Assembly (NCBI GenBank): GCA_024275555.1
Contig: JAJRYW010000576.1
Coordinates: forward strand, 1-14,457
Length of the DNA: 14,457 nt
Direction of reading: 5' to 3'
Source of the DNA: Calditrichota bacterium
GTDB taxonomy: Bacteria; Calditrichota; Calditrichia; RBG-13-44-9; J075
The notes below the pieces were generated by a model. That model saw only the letters and a list, made by a program, of their open reading frames with translations. It was not told where the DNA came from and did no database searches. The stretch's first letter is position 1. Each line of letters begins with the position of its first letter. Shown in pieces: positions 1 through 7,105 of this stretch. The position numbers were made by a program, and so were the translations under genes.

Positions 1-1
1 C

Positions 2-2716
2 AGCCTGCAGGCAACTGCTGCCGATGTGCAGGATTTACGGGACAGCTACGCCCGCGACTGGCAGGAATGGCCGGTAGACGCCGGCGCCCCGTTTTACGAT
101 TTGAATCACAACGGCCAGTACGAGCCGGAACAGGGCGAAACGCCCGGCTTAGCCAATGCCGACCAGGTGATCTGGTTTGTCTGCAATGATCTTAATCCCA
201 ATTATCCCATCAATTTTGCCGACTCTCCCCCAATCGGTCTGGAACTGCAAGTGACTTTGTGGGGCTACCAGGATGACCCCCTCCTGGAAAACGCTGTTTT
301 TCTGCGCTACCGGGTGATTAACAAATCCGGGGCGCGGATTGACTCGATGTTCTTCGGCAAATGGGTCGATTGCGACATTGGCAGCTACTTTGATGACTTC
401 GTGGGTTGCGATCCCGGCCTGGATTTGGGATACGCTTACAATGGCTACCCCCAGGACGCCGGTTATCTGCCCTTTGGATTAAATCCCCCGGCGATGGGGT
501 TTACCATTGTGCAGGGTCCGCGGGTAGCCTCTCCCGGGGACTCTGCGCTCTTTGATTTACGTTGGATACGGGGCTATCGCAATCTGCCGGCCAGTTCCTT
601 TTGGCCCAAAAGTAGCGGCGGCTTTATCGGAGAACCTACCTACGGCGAAGAGGGCGCCTATCTCGGCTGGTATAACGTTTTGAACGGCTACCAGCCCTTT
701 ACAGACTCACTGAGACAAATGCCCTTGCGGTATGGCGCCGGCCCGCACCGGGGAGAAATCACCAAATTTCCGCTCGACGGCGACCCGATCCGCGGCACGG
801 GCGACATTGACGGACAGGGCGTCAATTTACAGCCCGGGGCGCGTCGCTTTCTGCTGGCCAGCGGTCCCTTTGTGATGCTGCCGGGCGATACCCAGGAAGT
901 CGTTTACGCCTTAGTCGGCGGCGACGGCGGCGATCATATCACCAATATCAACCCGCCGAAGTTCCACACCAAAGCCGCGCGATTCTATTATCACAACCGC
1001 TACCAGCGTCCCGCGGCGACGCCTGCGCCTACGCTGTTGGCTACTTCCAGCAACGGCCAGGTTGTGCTGGACTGGAGCAGCGACCTGGAACGCATCAACC
1101 AAATTGAGCAGGATGACAGCAGCAGCGGATTCCGGTTTGAGGGATACATTCTTTATCAGCTTCCCCGGGCGAACGCCTCCCTTGATGAGGGAATCCGCCT
1201 GAAGACTTTCGACAAGGAGAGCCCGCCTTCGGTTATCCTGGGCTGGCAACGCGACCCGGAAAGCGGGATGTACCTGGAGCAGCCGCTCATCTTTGGCGGC
1301 AATAACGGTGTAGAGCATTTTTATGTACTCGATGAAGACGCCTTCAGCGGCGCTCCTTTTATTGACGGGCAGGAGTATCATTTCGCTGTTACTGCCTATC
1401 GCTACCACCCCAATCCGGACTACCCGCGGCCGGTGATTTTCTCCGATCCGGCGGTGATCAGTGTGACGGCCCACCGGGATAATCCCGGCTACAGCGCCGG
1501 CTTTGGAGAGAGTTTACCGGTGCAATACCAGGGCCTCAGCGACGCCAGGGTCGAGGTGCAGGTGGTCAACCCGGCCCTGGTTACCGGGCATGATTACCGG
1601 GTGGGATTTGATGAGGATGTGCAGTACTACTTCATCGTTACCCTGGACAGCAACGGCCAAATTGTTGATCGGGACACGGTGGGAACCTGGCACGCCTGGA
1701 ACTTGTACGATGAAACCAGCCAGACCCTGCTCCTGGAAAACCAGCTAAACGTGAGCGGCGAGGGGTATTTTCCGGTAGTGGATGGTCTCCAGGTGCGGGT
1801 GGATGCGCCAAAATTACAAGAAATTTATTGCGAGTTTACCGGTGAACGGTGGATTAGCGGGGTCAACTGGGGAGGGGGACTGCCGGGTTGCCTGGGATTG
1901 GTTGCCCTCTTAAACAGTTTTTTTGGCAGCACCCTGACCGATTCCCAGGTAACGCCGTTGCAAATAGACTTTCAGGACCGGCAGGATGTCGATCAGAATG
2001 GGTTTATCAGCCGGGGCGCCGTGTACCGGCGTGATCTCGGCTATGACTATGCCGGCGCCGGGGAACTTCCGATTATTGCGCATGACGTACTCGACCCGGA
2101 TAATCCTCGTCGGGTGAATATTTCTTTTGTGGAAGATGAAAATGAATCCCAGGCTAACGGCGTCCACGCTAACCTGACCTGGGATATGGCCTGGAACGGC
2201 AGCCAGTTTCCCTCCAACGGCCTGGGAGGGCGGGAATACCTGTTTTTCCACCTGAGCGACTATGACGCCGGAGCGAGCTACAACAACGTGAACTGGGCCC
2301 CCGGCGCTGATGTGCTTTACGCCTTGTGGCCAAAAGAGAGGGGGGCTCGTTCCTATTTGGAAACATCTTTTCGCTGGGATATTCATGTTGATATCCCTCC
2401 GACGCCGGCGGACACCTTCCGCTTTACGGCGCCGGCGGCGCCCCGCGTGCCCAGCCGCTTCCGGCTCTACCAGAACTATCCCAATCCCTTCAACTCCTCC
2501 ACAACCTTCCGCTATTGGCTGCCGGGCCCCTCCCGGGTAAGCCTGAAGGTTTACAACATTTTGGGTCAGGAGGCAGCCGTACTGGTAAACCGGCGCCAGC
2601 CGGCCGGAGAATACTTTTTGCGCTGGGACGCCCGCGGCTTCGCCAGCGGAATTTACATCTACCGTTTGAGTACAAAGTTTGGCCGTGAAGACAGGAAAAT
2701 GCTGCTGGTGAAGTGA
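2..2716 (+). CDS. Large secreted protein with C-terminal T9SS type A sorting domain (5' partial)
   Basis: The reading frame is open from the left edge of the window, so the start codon and signal peptide lie outside; the first in-window start-like codon (GTG at 26) is not credible as a start. About 904 residues are visible. The last ~82 residues form a T9SS type A sorting domain: YQNYPNPFN at nucleotides ~2468-2494, then a beta-rich segment with VYNILGQE, AGEYFLRWDARGFASGIY and a final KMLLVK. In this family the domain routes the protein through the outer membrane and is usually removed, leaving the cargo secreted or surface-attached. Earlier parts contain two short Asp/Asn-rich, EF-hand-like loops (DLNHNGQYE near 101-127, DVDQNGFIS near 1987-2013). 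A fibronectin-III-like stretch (ATPAPTLLATSSNGQVVLDW to FAVTAYRYHP) spans roughly 1018-1420. No catalytic motif is recognised, so its function beyond secretion is unknown. The stop is TGA. Confidence 0.9.
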   Translation, partial: SLQATAADVQDLRDSYARDWQEWPVDAGAPFYDLNHNGQYEPEQGETPGLANADQVIWFVCNDLNPNYPINFADSPPIGLELQVTLWGYQDDPLLENAVFLRYRVINKSGARIDSMFFGKWVDCDIGSYFDDFVGCDPGLDLGYAYNGYPQDAGYLPFGLNPPAMGFTIVQGPRVASPGDSALFDLRWIRGYRNLPASSFWPKSSGGFIGEPTYGEEGAYLGWYNVLNGYQPFTDSLRQMPLRYGAGPHRGEITKFPLDGDPIRGTGDIDGQGVNLQPGARRFLLASGPFVMLPGDTQEVVYALVGGDGGDHITNINPPKFHTKAARFYYHNRYQRPAATPAPTLLATSSNGQVVLDWSSDLERINQIEQDDSSSGFRFEGYILYQLPRANASLDEGIRLKTFDKESPPSVILGWQRDPESGMYLEQPLIFGGNNGVEHFYVLDEDAFSGAPFIDGQEYHFAVTAYRYHPNPDYPRPVIFSDPAVISVTAHRDNPGYSAGFGESLPVQYQGLSDARVEVQVVNPALVTGHDYRVGFDEDVQYYFIVTLDSNGQIVDRDTVGTWHAWNLYDETSQTLLLENQLNVSGEGYFPVVDGLQVRVDAPKLQEIYCEFTGERWISGVNWGGGLPGCLGLVALLNSFFGSTLTDSQVTPLQIDFQDRQDVDQNGFISRGAVYRRDLGYDYAGAGELPIIAHDVLDPDNPRRVNISFVEDENESQANGVHANLTWDMAWNGSQFPSNGLGGREYLFFHLSDYDAGASYNNVNWAPGADVLYALWPKERGARSYLETSFRWDIHVDIPPTPADTFRFTAPAAPRVPSRFRLYQNYPNPFNSSTTFRYWLPGPSRVSLKVYNILGQEAAVLVNRRQPAGEYFLRWDARGFASGIYIYRLSTKFGREDRKMLLVK

Positions 2717-2726
2717 GGGGGGCAAC

Positions 2727-2806
2727 GCAACCAGTAATGAGTAACGAGTATTTCGTATTGCAAATCTCAAATAATGGTTGCTCGTTATTTGTTACTCGTT
2801 ACTCAT
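2727..2806. repeat. Two interlocking inverted repeats between convergent genes
   Basis: The 104-bp gap between two convergent genes carries a perfect 14-bp inverted repeat: ATGAGTAACGAGTA at 2737-2750 and TACTCGTTACTCAT at 2793-2806. A second 7-bp pair, GCAACCA at 2727-2733 and TGGTTGC at 2775-2781, interleaves with it, so the two stems cannot simply nest. The heptamer CTCGTTA also occurs twice in direct orientation (2781-2787 and 2795-2801). There is no U-run directly after the stem, so this is not a textbook intrinsic terminator. It could still act as a bidirectional transcription end, or it could be a copy of a dispersed intergenic repeat. Confidence 0.6.
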
Positions 2807-2820
2807 CAGGCCAATACCGT

Positions 2821-4440
2821 TCAAAAAGAATTCCGTAATTGTTGAACCCGTTGGCGGTAAAAAGAGTTGAATTCCGGATGGGGATCGCGGCACAGGTAGA
2901 CCCGCACCCCGTTTTCGCGAAAGTAGGGGTTGTTCACCCGGCCGACTTCTGCAATCTTTCCGAACAAAAATTGAATGTCTTCTCCTAAATTATCATTTAC
3001 ATAAATAAAGACGGTGGGGTTGAGGCTGTCCGGGGCCCAGTAAAGGAAGTTGTCGCTGAAGGATATGGGCTCGGGAAGGCCGGCCTTTTTTCCATAATAC
3101 ATTATGGCGCCCGCCTGGCCGTAGTTTTCCGCATAAATTGTGCAGTTCTTTTTTTCGGATTCACCCAGGCCCTGGTAGGCGGCAATCACCAAATTCCCCA
3201 ACTCCTGCCAGCCAATCATATCCGCATAATCCTGCGGCAATTCATGGATTTGACCGTCTTCCCACCGTAAGGCCCCCTCAAAGCCATAGTCTTTGGTTGC
3301 CCGGCCATAATCAACCATCTCTGCCGGGGAGAAGATGGGTAAACTGTAGGGTAGAATGAACAATGCGGAAATCGTCATCACGGCCACAATTACGGGTTTC
3401 ACTATTCGAAGGCGCTGCGAGAAGAGCTGCTCCATCAGGACGCCGCCGGCAGCGAATAAGACCGGGTAGATGCCCAGGGTGTAGTAGGGCTTGCCGCGAA
3501 GTATCACCAATAAGAAGATCAGCAGGAGAAATGTCCAGCCGAATACCCGGAATGGTTTACCTTTAGCGAAGAACAGCACATAGATTAAGCCGGCCGTCCA
3601 GATGAGCAGGGCGTGGCTGTTCATCAATATTTGCGAGATGAGAAATTCCGAGGCGGTTACATGGGCAAACTGGTTCCGGTATAATTCGGCCATGTGCTGA
3701 AACACCGGCCAGGCGTGCTGGTACTGCCAGAACAGGTTTGGCAGGATAATCAGCAGCCCGGCAATTCCGCCGAAAAACACATATTTTGAAGCAAGCAGTT
3801 TGCGTTCTTTTACCAAAAGCAAGCCGATCAAAAAGGAAAAGGCGAAAAAAACAATGGAGTATTTATTCAGGAACGCCAGACCCCAGGCCAGGCCGAGGTA
3901 AAGCCAGTAGCGCGGGTTTTGCCGGTTGATCATCCGCACAATTAGGTAGGCGCTGAGCAGCCAGAAAAATTGGTTAAAGGTCACCGGTTGGAAAAGGCTG
4001 TTGCTGCGCAGAAAGGCCGGAGAGAGAATGAACGACAACCCGGCAATGACAATTGCCCATCTTTTGCCGCCCATTTCCTTTACGATATAGGCAACCAGGA
4101 CAACCGAAATCGCCCCGGCCAGCGCCGGGAAAAAGCGGATCGCAAAAACAGAGTCGCCCAATAAAAAACGGGCTGTTTTAGCGATTAATGCAATGAAGGG
4201 AGGCGCCGAAAAGTATCCGAAATCCGGGTGTTCCCCTAAAGCCAAATACAAATACGCATCGCGGTGCAATTCATAATTGGTGTTGGTAAACAGGTGAATC
4301 AGAAGTTTGAAAATTGCTAAAGCGGCAATTAATACCAATTCCGGGTGAACCGTCCATCCCAATCGTTTTAGCACACCATCGTTTCTTGCTGATTCGTAAT
4401 ATTTATGATGCTCCTTCATTATACCGGGAGTATACGACAT
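2821..4440 (-). CDS. GT-C-fold membrane glycosyltransferase (ArnT/PMT-like, GT39/GT83 type)
   Basis: This is a predicted polytopic inner-membrane enzyme of 539 residues that would transfer a sugar from a polyprenyl-phosphate donor to an extracytoplasmic acceptor such as lipid, glycan or protein. The first transmembrane helix (around residues 35-53) is followed by a loop with HRDAYLYLALGEHPDFGY and SAPPF near residues 59-80. That matches the family's conserved first periplasmic loop, where the Asp (about residue 61) is the expected catalytic or metal-associated acid. Eight or more further hydrophobic helices follow, then a soluble C-terminal part of about 150 residues. I chose ATG at 4438-4440, which has a G-rich GGGGGAGA just upstream; the in-frame ATG at 4417-4419 is an alternative and a TTG at 4450 is less likely. 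The stop is TGA. No glycan-biosynthesis genes adjoin it, so donor and acceptor are unknown. Confidence 0.85.
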   Translation of the reverse strand: MSYTPGIMKEHHKYYESARNDGVLKRLGWTVHPELVLIAALAIFKLLIHLFTNTNYELHRDAYLYLALGEHPDFGYFSAPPFIALIAKTARFLLGDSVFAIRFFPALAGAISVVLVAYIVKEMGGKRWAIVIAGLSFILSPAFLRSNSLFQPVTFNQFFWLLSAYLIVRMINRQNPRYWLYLGLAWGLAFLNKYSIVFFAFSFLIGLLLVKERKLLASKYVFFGGIAGLLIILPNLFWQYQHAWPVFQHMAELYRNQFAHVTASEFLISQILMNSHALLIWTAGLIYVLFFAKGKPFRVFGWTFLLLIFLLVILRGKPYYTLGIYPVLFAAGGVLMEQLFSQRLRIVKPVIVAVMTISALFILPYSLPIFSPAEMVDYGRATKDYGFEGALRWEDGQIHELPQDYADMIGWQELGNLVIAAYQGLGESEKKNCTIYAENYGQAGAIMYYGKKAGLPEPISFSDNFLYWAPDSLNPTVFIYVNDNLGEDIQFLFGKIAEVGRVNNPYFRENGVRVYLCRDPHPEFNSFYRQRVQQLRNSF

Positions 4441-4499
4441 TCTCCCCCGCAAGTTGTGTGGAATCCGAAAAAGAAAGCTGCCCGTTTCTTTATGCTTTT

Positions 4500-4551
4500 C
4501 ACATTTTTTTTAGCCATGGCAAGAAAATATCAAAAAAAATGTGTATCTTTG
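4500..4551 (+). promoter_or_regulatory. Putative promoter with abutting 12-bp inverted repeat
   Basis: TATCTTTG at 4544-4551 matches the TAnnTTTG -7 element used by the primary sigma factor of Bacteroidota and relatives. It would start transcription near 4558, about 20 nt before the ATG at 4579. No clear TTTG -33 box is visible. Directly upstream, CACATTTTTTTT (4500-4511) and AAAAAAAATGTG (4532-4543) form a perfect 12-bp inverted repeat whose right arm touches the -7 element. The 20-nt spacer contains an 8-bp palindrome, GCCATGGC (4513-4520). The arms cover the -15 to -58 region, so they could be a repressor or activator site, or A-tract DNA that bends the promoter. It lies between divergent genes, so both could be affected. 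Confidence 0.5.
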
Positions 4552-4578
4552 TAGGCAAAAAAAATGAGGGATCCGGAA

Positions 4579-5142
4579 ATGAAGCACCATCCTAAGAGCG
4601 ACTCTGAAGTTACAATGATCGGATTTACCGGGACGCTGTTCTGTGCGCTGGCAGGTTTTCTGTTGTTCGGAGGGGAGATTTTCAACAGCGGTCATCCCGG
4701 CTTTCAGTTCATCAGCTACGGGATTCTGGGCGGGGCCATCTTTACCTTAGTCGCCCTGCGCCGCTATAAAACATTGCTGCTTACCACGGCGGCGCTCTTT
4801 GTGCTGAACCTGATCCTGGCTGTCTACAACAACCCGCTTCCCATGACGGTGCATATCCTTTTTTTTGCCGGCGTTGCCGCGGTTGTTGCCGGTTACAGCG
4901 GGTTCATCCACGTTCAATTGAAGCGGATCGGGGTGTTGCGGCCGCTTATCCTGGGCGGGCTGATGCTCCTGCTCTACCTGCTCCTTACCATCACCCTTAA
5001 CCAGCTTTATACCGTGAATCAATACCCGGTTTCTTTGCGCACCAACCTGCCCCTGGGGTTTCTGGTGGGCCTGGGCCTGGGGGCGGGATGGCAGATGGCC
5101 GAGCGCATTCAGGAGCTGAACCAGGGCAAACGCAAACGGTAA
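4579..5142 (+). CDS. Small hypothetical membrane protein with about six transmembrane helices
   Basis: This 187-residue hydrophobic protein matches no family I recognise. Hydrophobic segments fall at about residues 13-33, 43-61, 64-83, 89-108, 122-142 and 155-170. The C-terminus is basic (NQGKRKR), which by the positive-inside rule puts it in the cytoplasm. I prefer the ATG at 4579 because GAGGG lies 8 nt upstream (4566-4570) and the predicted transcription start is near 4558. The in-frame ATG at 4564 would add five residues but would have almost no leader and no ribosome binding site. The stop is TAA. It is a single-gene unit, divergent from the glycosyltransferase. A hairpin (AAAGGC/GCCTTT, 5178-5197) follows but has no U-run. 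A transport, sensing or envelope-assembly role cannot be told apart from sequence. Confidence 0.75.
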   Translation: MKHHPKSDSEVTMIGFTGTLFCALAGFLLFGGEIFNSGHPGFQFISYGILGGAIFTLVALRRYKTLLLTTAALFVLNLILAVYNNPLPMTVHILFFAGVAAVVAGYSGFIHVQLKRIGVLRPLILGGLMLLLYLLLTITLNQLYTVNQYPVSLRTNLPLGFLVGLGLGAGWQMAERIQELNQGKRKR

Positions 5143-5143
5143 C

Positions 5144-5613
5144 AATGCCAATCACAAGTTGATGATTTGACGCTGAGAAAGGCGGAAATCGGCCTTTACC
5201 GACGGCATTCTGCATCAAATTATAGACCCGTGAATTCGTATGAAAATGAAATTGTTTAAATATGATGAACGAGTTTCCCGGGAAATTTTCCCACCCCGGC
5301 CTTCCCCGAAATCGGGGAGGGAGGCCGGTTTCCCCCCGATTTCGGGCTTCGTCGTGAGCTCAGCCGAACAGGGGATTTAGGGGGGACATTACTATTGCAG
5401 GAAGGCAACTACACAAATACATTTCATTTTTTCGGAAACTAATTCACGTCTTATAGACACGTGAAGAAATTTAAGAAGACCGCCGGTTCTCAGGTAACCG
5501 CAGGTTTAACGCCCGTGAAGCATTTCGCAAGCTAAAGCTTGCGGCTACCAGTTCAGACTGTATTCACATATTAATTCACGCCTCTATAATAAGCTCAACT
5601 TGTGATGGGCATT
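5144..5613. repeat. 470-bp palindrome-rich non-coding element with 19-bp terminal inverted repeats
   Basis: No gene is visible here. AATGCCAATCACAAGTTGA (5144-5162) and TCAACTTGTGATGGGCATT (5595-5613) are inverted copies with one mismatch, and the match stops sharply at both outer ends. Inside, TTATAGACCCGTGAATT (5220-5236) is inverted, with two mismatches, at 5573-5589. The same motif recurs as a facing pair at 5441-5465, where TTCACGT/ACGTGAA is a 7-bp stem. Further hairpins lie at 5178-5197 (AAAGGC/GCCTTT), 5296-5328 (CCGGCCT/AGGCCGG with an inner CCCCGA/TCGGGG), 5305-5317 against 5334-5346 (13 bp, perfect), and 5526-5543 (CGCAAGCT/AGCTTGCG). This architecture suggests a MITE-like or composite intergenic repeat. 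There is no obvious target-site duplication. Confidence 0.55.
5526..5543. repeat. REP-like perfect hairpin CGCAAGCT/AGCTTGCG
   Basis: An 8-bp perfect palindromic stem with a two-base AA spacer, followed by GCTACC. From memory, similar GCAAGCT...AGCTTGCGGCTAC palindromes recur as intergenic REP-like repeats in various bacteria, but I could not search for them. It lies inside the larger inverted-repeat element and could be a separate insertion within it. Confidence 0.5.
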
Positions 5614-5724
5614 AAAACTTCGCGGGTAGATTATCTGCCCCACGCTGGGAAGGGCGTAAAGCAAAAATATCATCATAAAAATTCTTCCCCCCTCCTCACA
5701 AACCGGTCAAGATCGGCCGGTCCA

Positions 5725-5753
5725 TAAAAAAGGGGCTCATGGCGAGCCCCTTT
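5725..5753 (-). terminator. Intrinsic terminator of the susCD unit
   Basis: On the minus strand, 24 nt after the susD stop, AAAGGGGCTC and GAGCCCCTTT form a perfect 10-bp stem (5744-5753 and 5729-5738) around a 5-nt loop. The 3' arm runs into a T-tract (TTTTTT, the A-run at 5726-5731 on the plus strand). This is a textbook rho-independent terminator and implies that no further gene follows susD in the operon. Read on the plus strand, the U-run is only three bases, so it should work mainly on the minus strand. Confidence 0.9.
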
Positions 5754-5777
5754 ATAAAACAATTATCGGAAAAACGG

Positions 5778-7085
5778 TTAACCGGAGATTTCCGTTTCCG
5801 GGGGAGGAAACTCGATCAGGAAGTCATCGGTGTCCGGGCGATCCAGCGGTACAAAGTTGGTGTTGAGACGATCATAGCGTCGTAAATCAACCCAACGATG
5901 TCCTTCCATGAACAGGGAATAGCGCTTCTCATGCAGAACCTGATCCAGGGCATTCTGGGCGCTCAGAGTTACGCTGGCCAGCCCTGCCGCCGACCGGATA
6001 AAATTGATATCGGTTTCCGCGGCGGGCAAATTATTTAAGCCGATGTTTGCTTCGGCGCGGAGCAGAATTAACTCTTCGTTGCGAATAATCGGCAGCGGAT
6101 CGGTGGACGATTCGGTGATGGTCACCTGGTAACTGGAAGAGAGGTTGTCGAACGCCTGGGCTTCGGGGCGCTGGGCAACTTTACTGGCAAAGCGCTGGTC
6201 GCCTGCTTCGGCGTCGCTGGCAAAGGAGGGATGCGCCATCAGTTTAACAAACGGGGCCGAGGTCGATTCGAAGATATTGTTCAACTGATCCCCTAAGCCG
6301 GAACCGTAGACATGATAAGCGCCGAATTCCAGCGGTTTGCTTTCATCCAGGAAGGACTCATCCAGGGCGTTGAGGGCGTCTTGCCATTTTGCCTGGTAGA
6401 CGGCCACGCGGGCCCGGATGGCCCGGTTAAACTGCCGGAAAGCGGCCGGGGTGGGAAAATCGGCAAAGCCGGGTGAGAGCCCGAAGGGGAATTCATCGCC
6501 GCCATTGCTCAAGTCGGCGGCGCCATCATCCAGCAAGTTTTCGATAAAAGCGAACGACTCGGTTTTGCTGGCAAAAGGGGCAAAAGTCCCCGAGAAATCC
6601 AACTGAAGCCCATTGGAATTGGTCAGGTTTAAATTCAGCAGAAGCTGATAGGCCATCATGGTTTTGGCAAACCCATCTGCCGCGGCTTTCTCTGCGCCGG
6701 CCAGCTCTTTGGCGGACTTTTCCAGCATAAAGCGGCAATCGGCAATTACCTGGTAACGGCCGGACCAGGGGCGATTAAGCAGGAACCCGCCCGGGTCGGG
6801 AGTGTTGAACAGCAACTCGCCGGTATAGCGCGGGTCAGCCGGCTCAAAGTAATAAATTTCCCGGCCGACCGTGCCTACCACGCGCAGGTAGATGGCCAGA
6901 TCGGTGCGCATGCCCGCCTCGATACCGGTTACTAAAGTGGAAATGGGCACGTCTTCAATGACCGGGGCGTTCGGATTGGGAAAATCCAGTTTCTCGCAGG
7001 AGCTCATGAGCAGAACCGCCAGGAGAAGCAACCCTATCCACAATCGGTAGGGCGCCTGTTGAATAATGTTTCTATGATTTGTCAT
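5778..7085 (-). CDS. susD: SusD/RagB-family outer-membrane lipoprotein
   Basis: This is the surface lipoprotein that caps the SusC-type transporter and binds oligosaccharides or other oligomeric nutrients. The 435-residue product has a lipoprotein signal peptide with hydrophobic core WIGLLLLAVLL and lipobox MSSC (lipidated Cys30). The C-terminal region has the characteristic EKRYSLFMEGHRWVDLRRYD, close to the family's E-R-R-x-E-L-x-x-E-G-x-R-W-x-D-L-R, followed by a proline-rich end (IEFPPPETEIS) resembling the usual F-P-I-P-x-x-E tail. At 435 residues it is shorter than the typical 500-600, suggesting a reduced ligand-binding part. The ATG is preceded by GAGGA at suitable spacing. Its start lies 20 nt after the susC stop, so the two are co-transcribed, and a strong terminator follows. 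The stop is TAA. The substrate is unknown. Confidence 0.93.
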   Translation of the reverse strand: MTNHRNIIQQAPYRLWIGLLLLAVLLMSSCEKLDFPNPNAPVIEDVPISTLVTGIEAGMRTDLAIYLRVVGTVGREIYYFEPADPRYTGELLFNTPDPGGFLLNRPWSGRYQVIADCRFMLEKSAKELAGAEKAAADGFAKTMMAYQLLLNLNLTNSNGLQLDFSGTFAPFASKTESFAFIENLLDDGAADLSNGGDEFPFGLSPGFADFPTPAAFRQFNRAIRARVAVYQAKWQDALNALDESFLDESKPLEFGAYHVYGSGLGDQLNNIFESTSAPFVKLMAHPSFASDAEAGDQRFASKVAQRPEAQAFDNLSSSYQVTITESSTDPLPIIRNEELILLRAEANIGLNNLPAAETDINFIRSAAGLASVTLSAQNALDQVLHEKRYSLFMEGHRWVDLRRYDRLNTNFVPLDRPDTDDFLIEFPPPETEISG

Positions 7086-7105
7086 GGTTATTCCTCGCTT
7101 GTTAA

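Noticed and set aside
1910..2770. Long minus-strand frame opposite the T9SS-sorting protein
   Set aside because: Antisense shadow; the plus-strand product carries the recognised sorting domain, and the frame also runs through the intergenic inverted repeat.
4438..4452. TTG start at 4450-4452 for the glycosyltransferase
   Set aside because: The ATG at 4438-4440 is closer to a G-rich upstream stretch and adds nothing non-homologous; TTG initiation is not needed.
5296..5346. GC-rich hairpin as an intrinsic terminator of the small membrane gene
   Set aside because: No U-run follows either stem and it lies more than 150 nt after the stop; it is better described as part of the repeat element.
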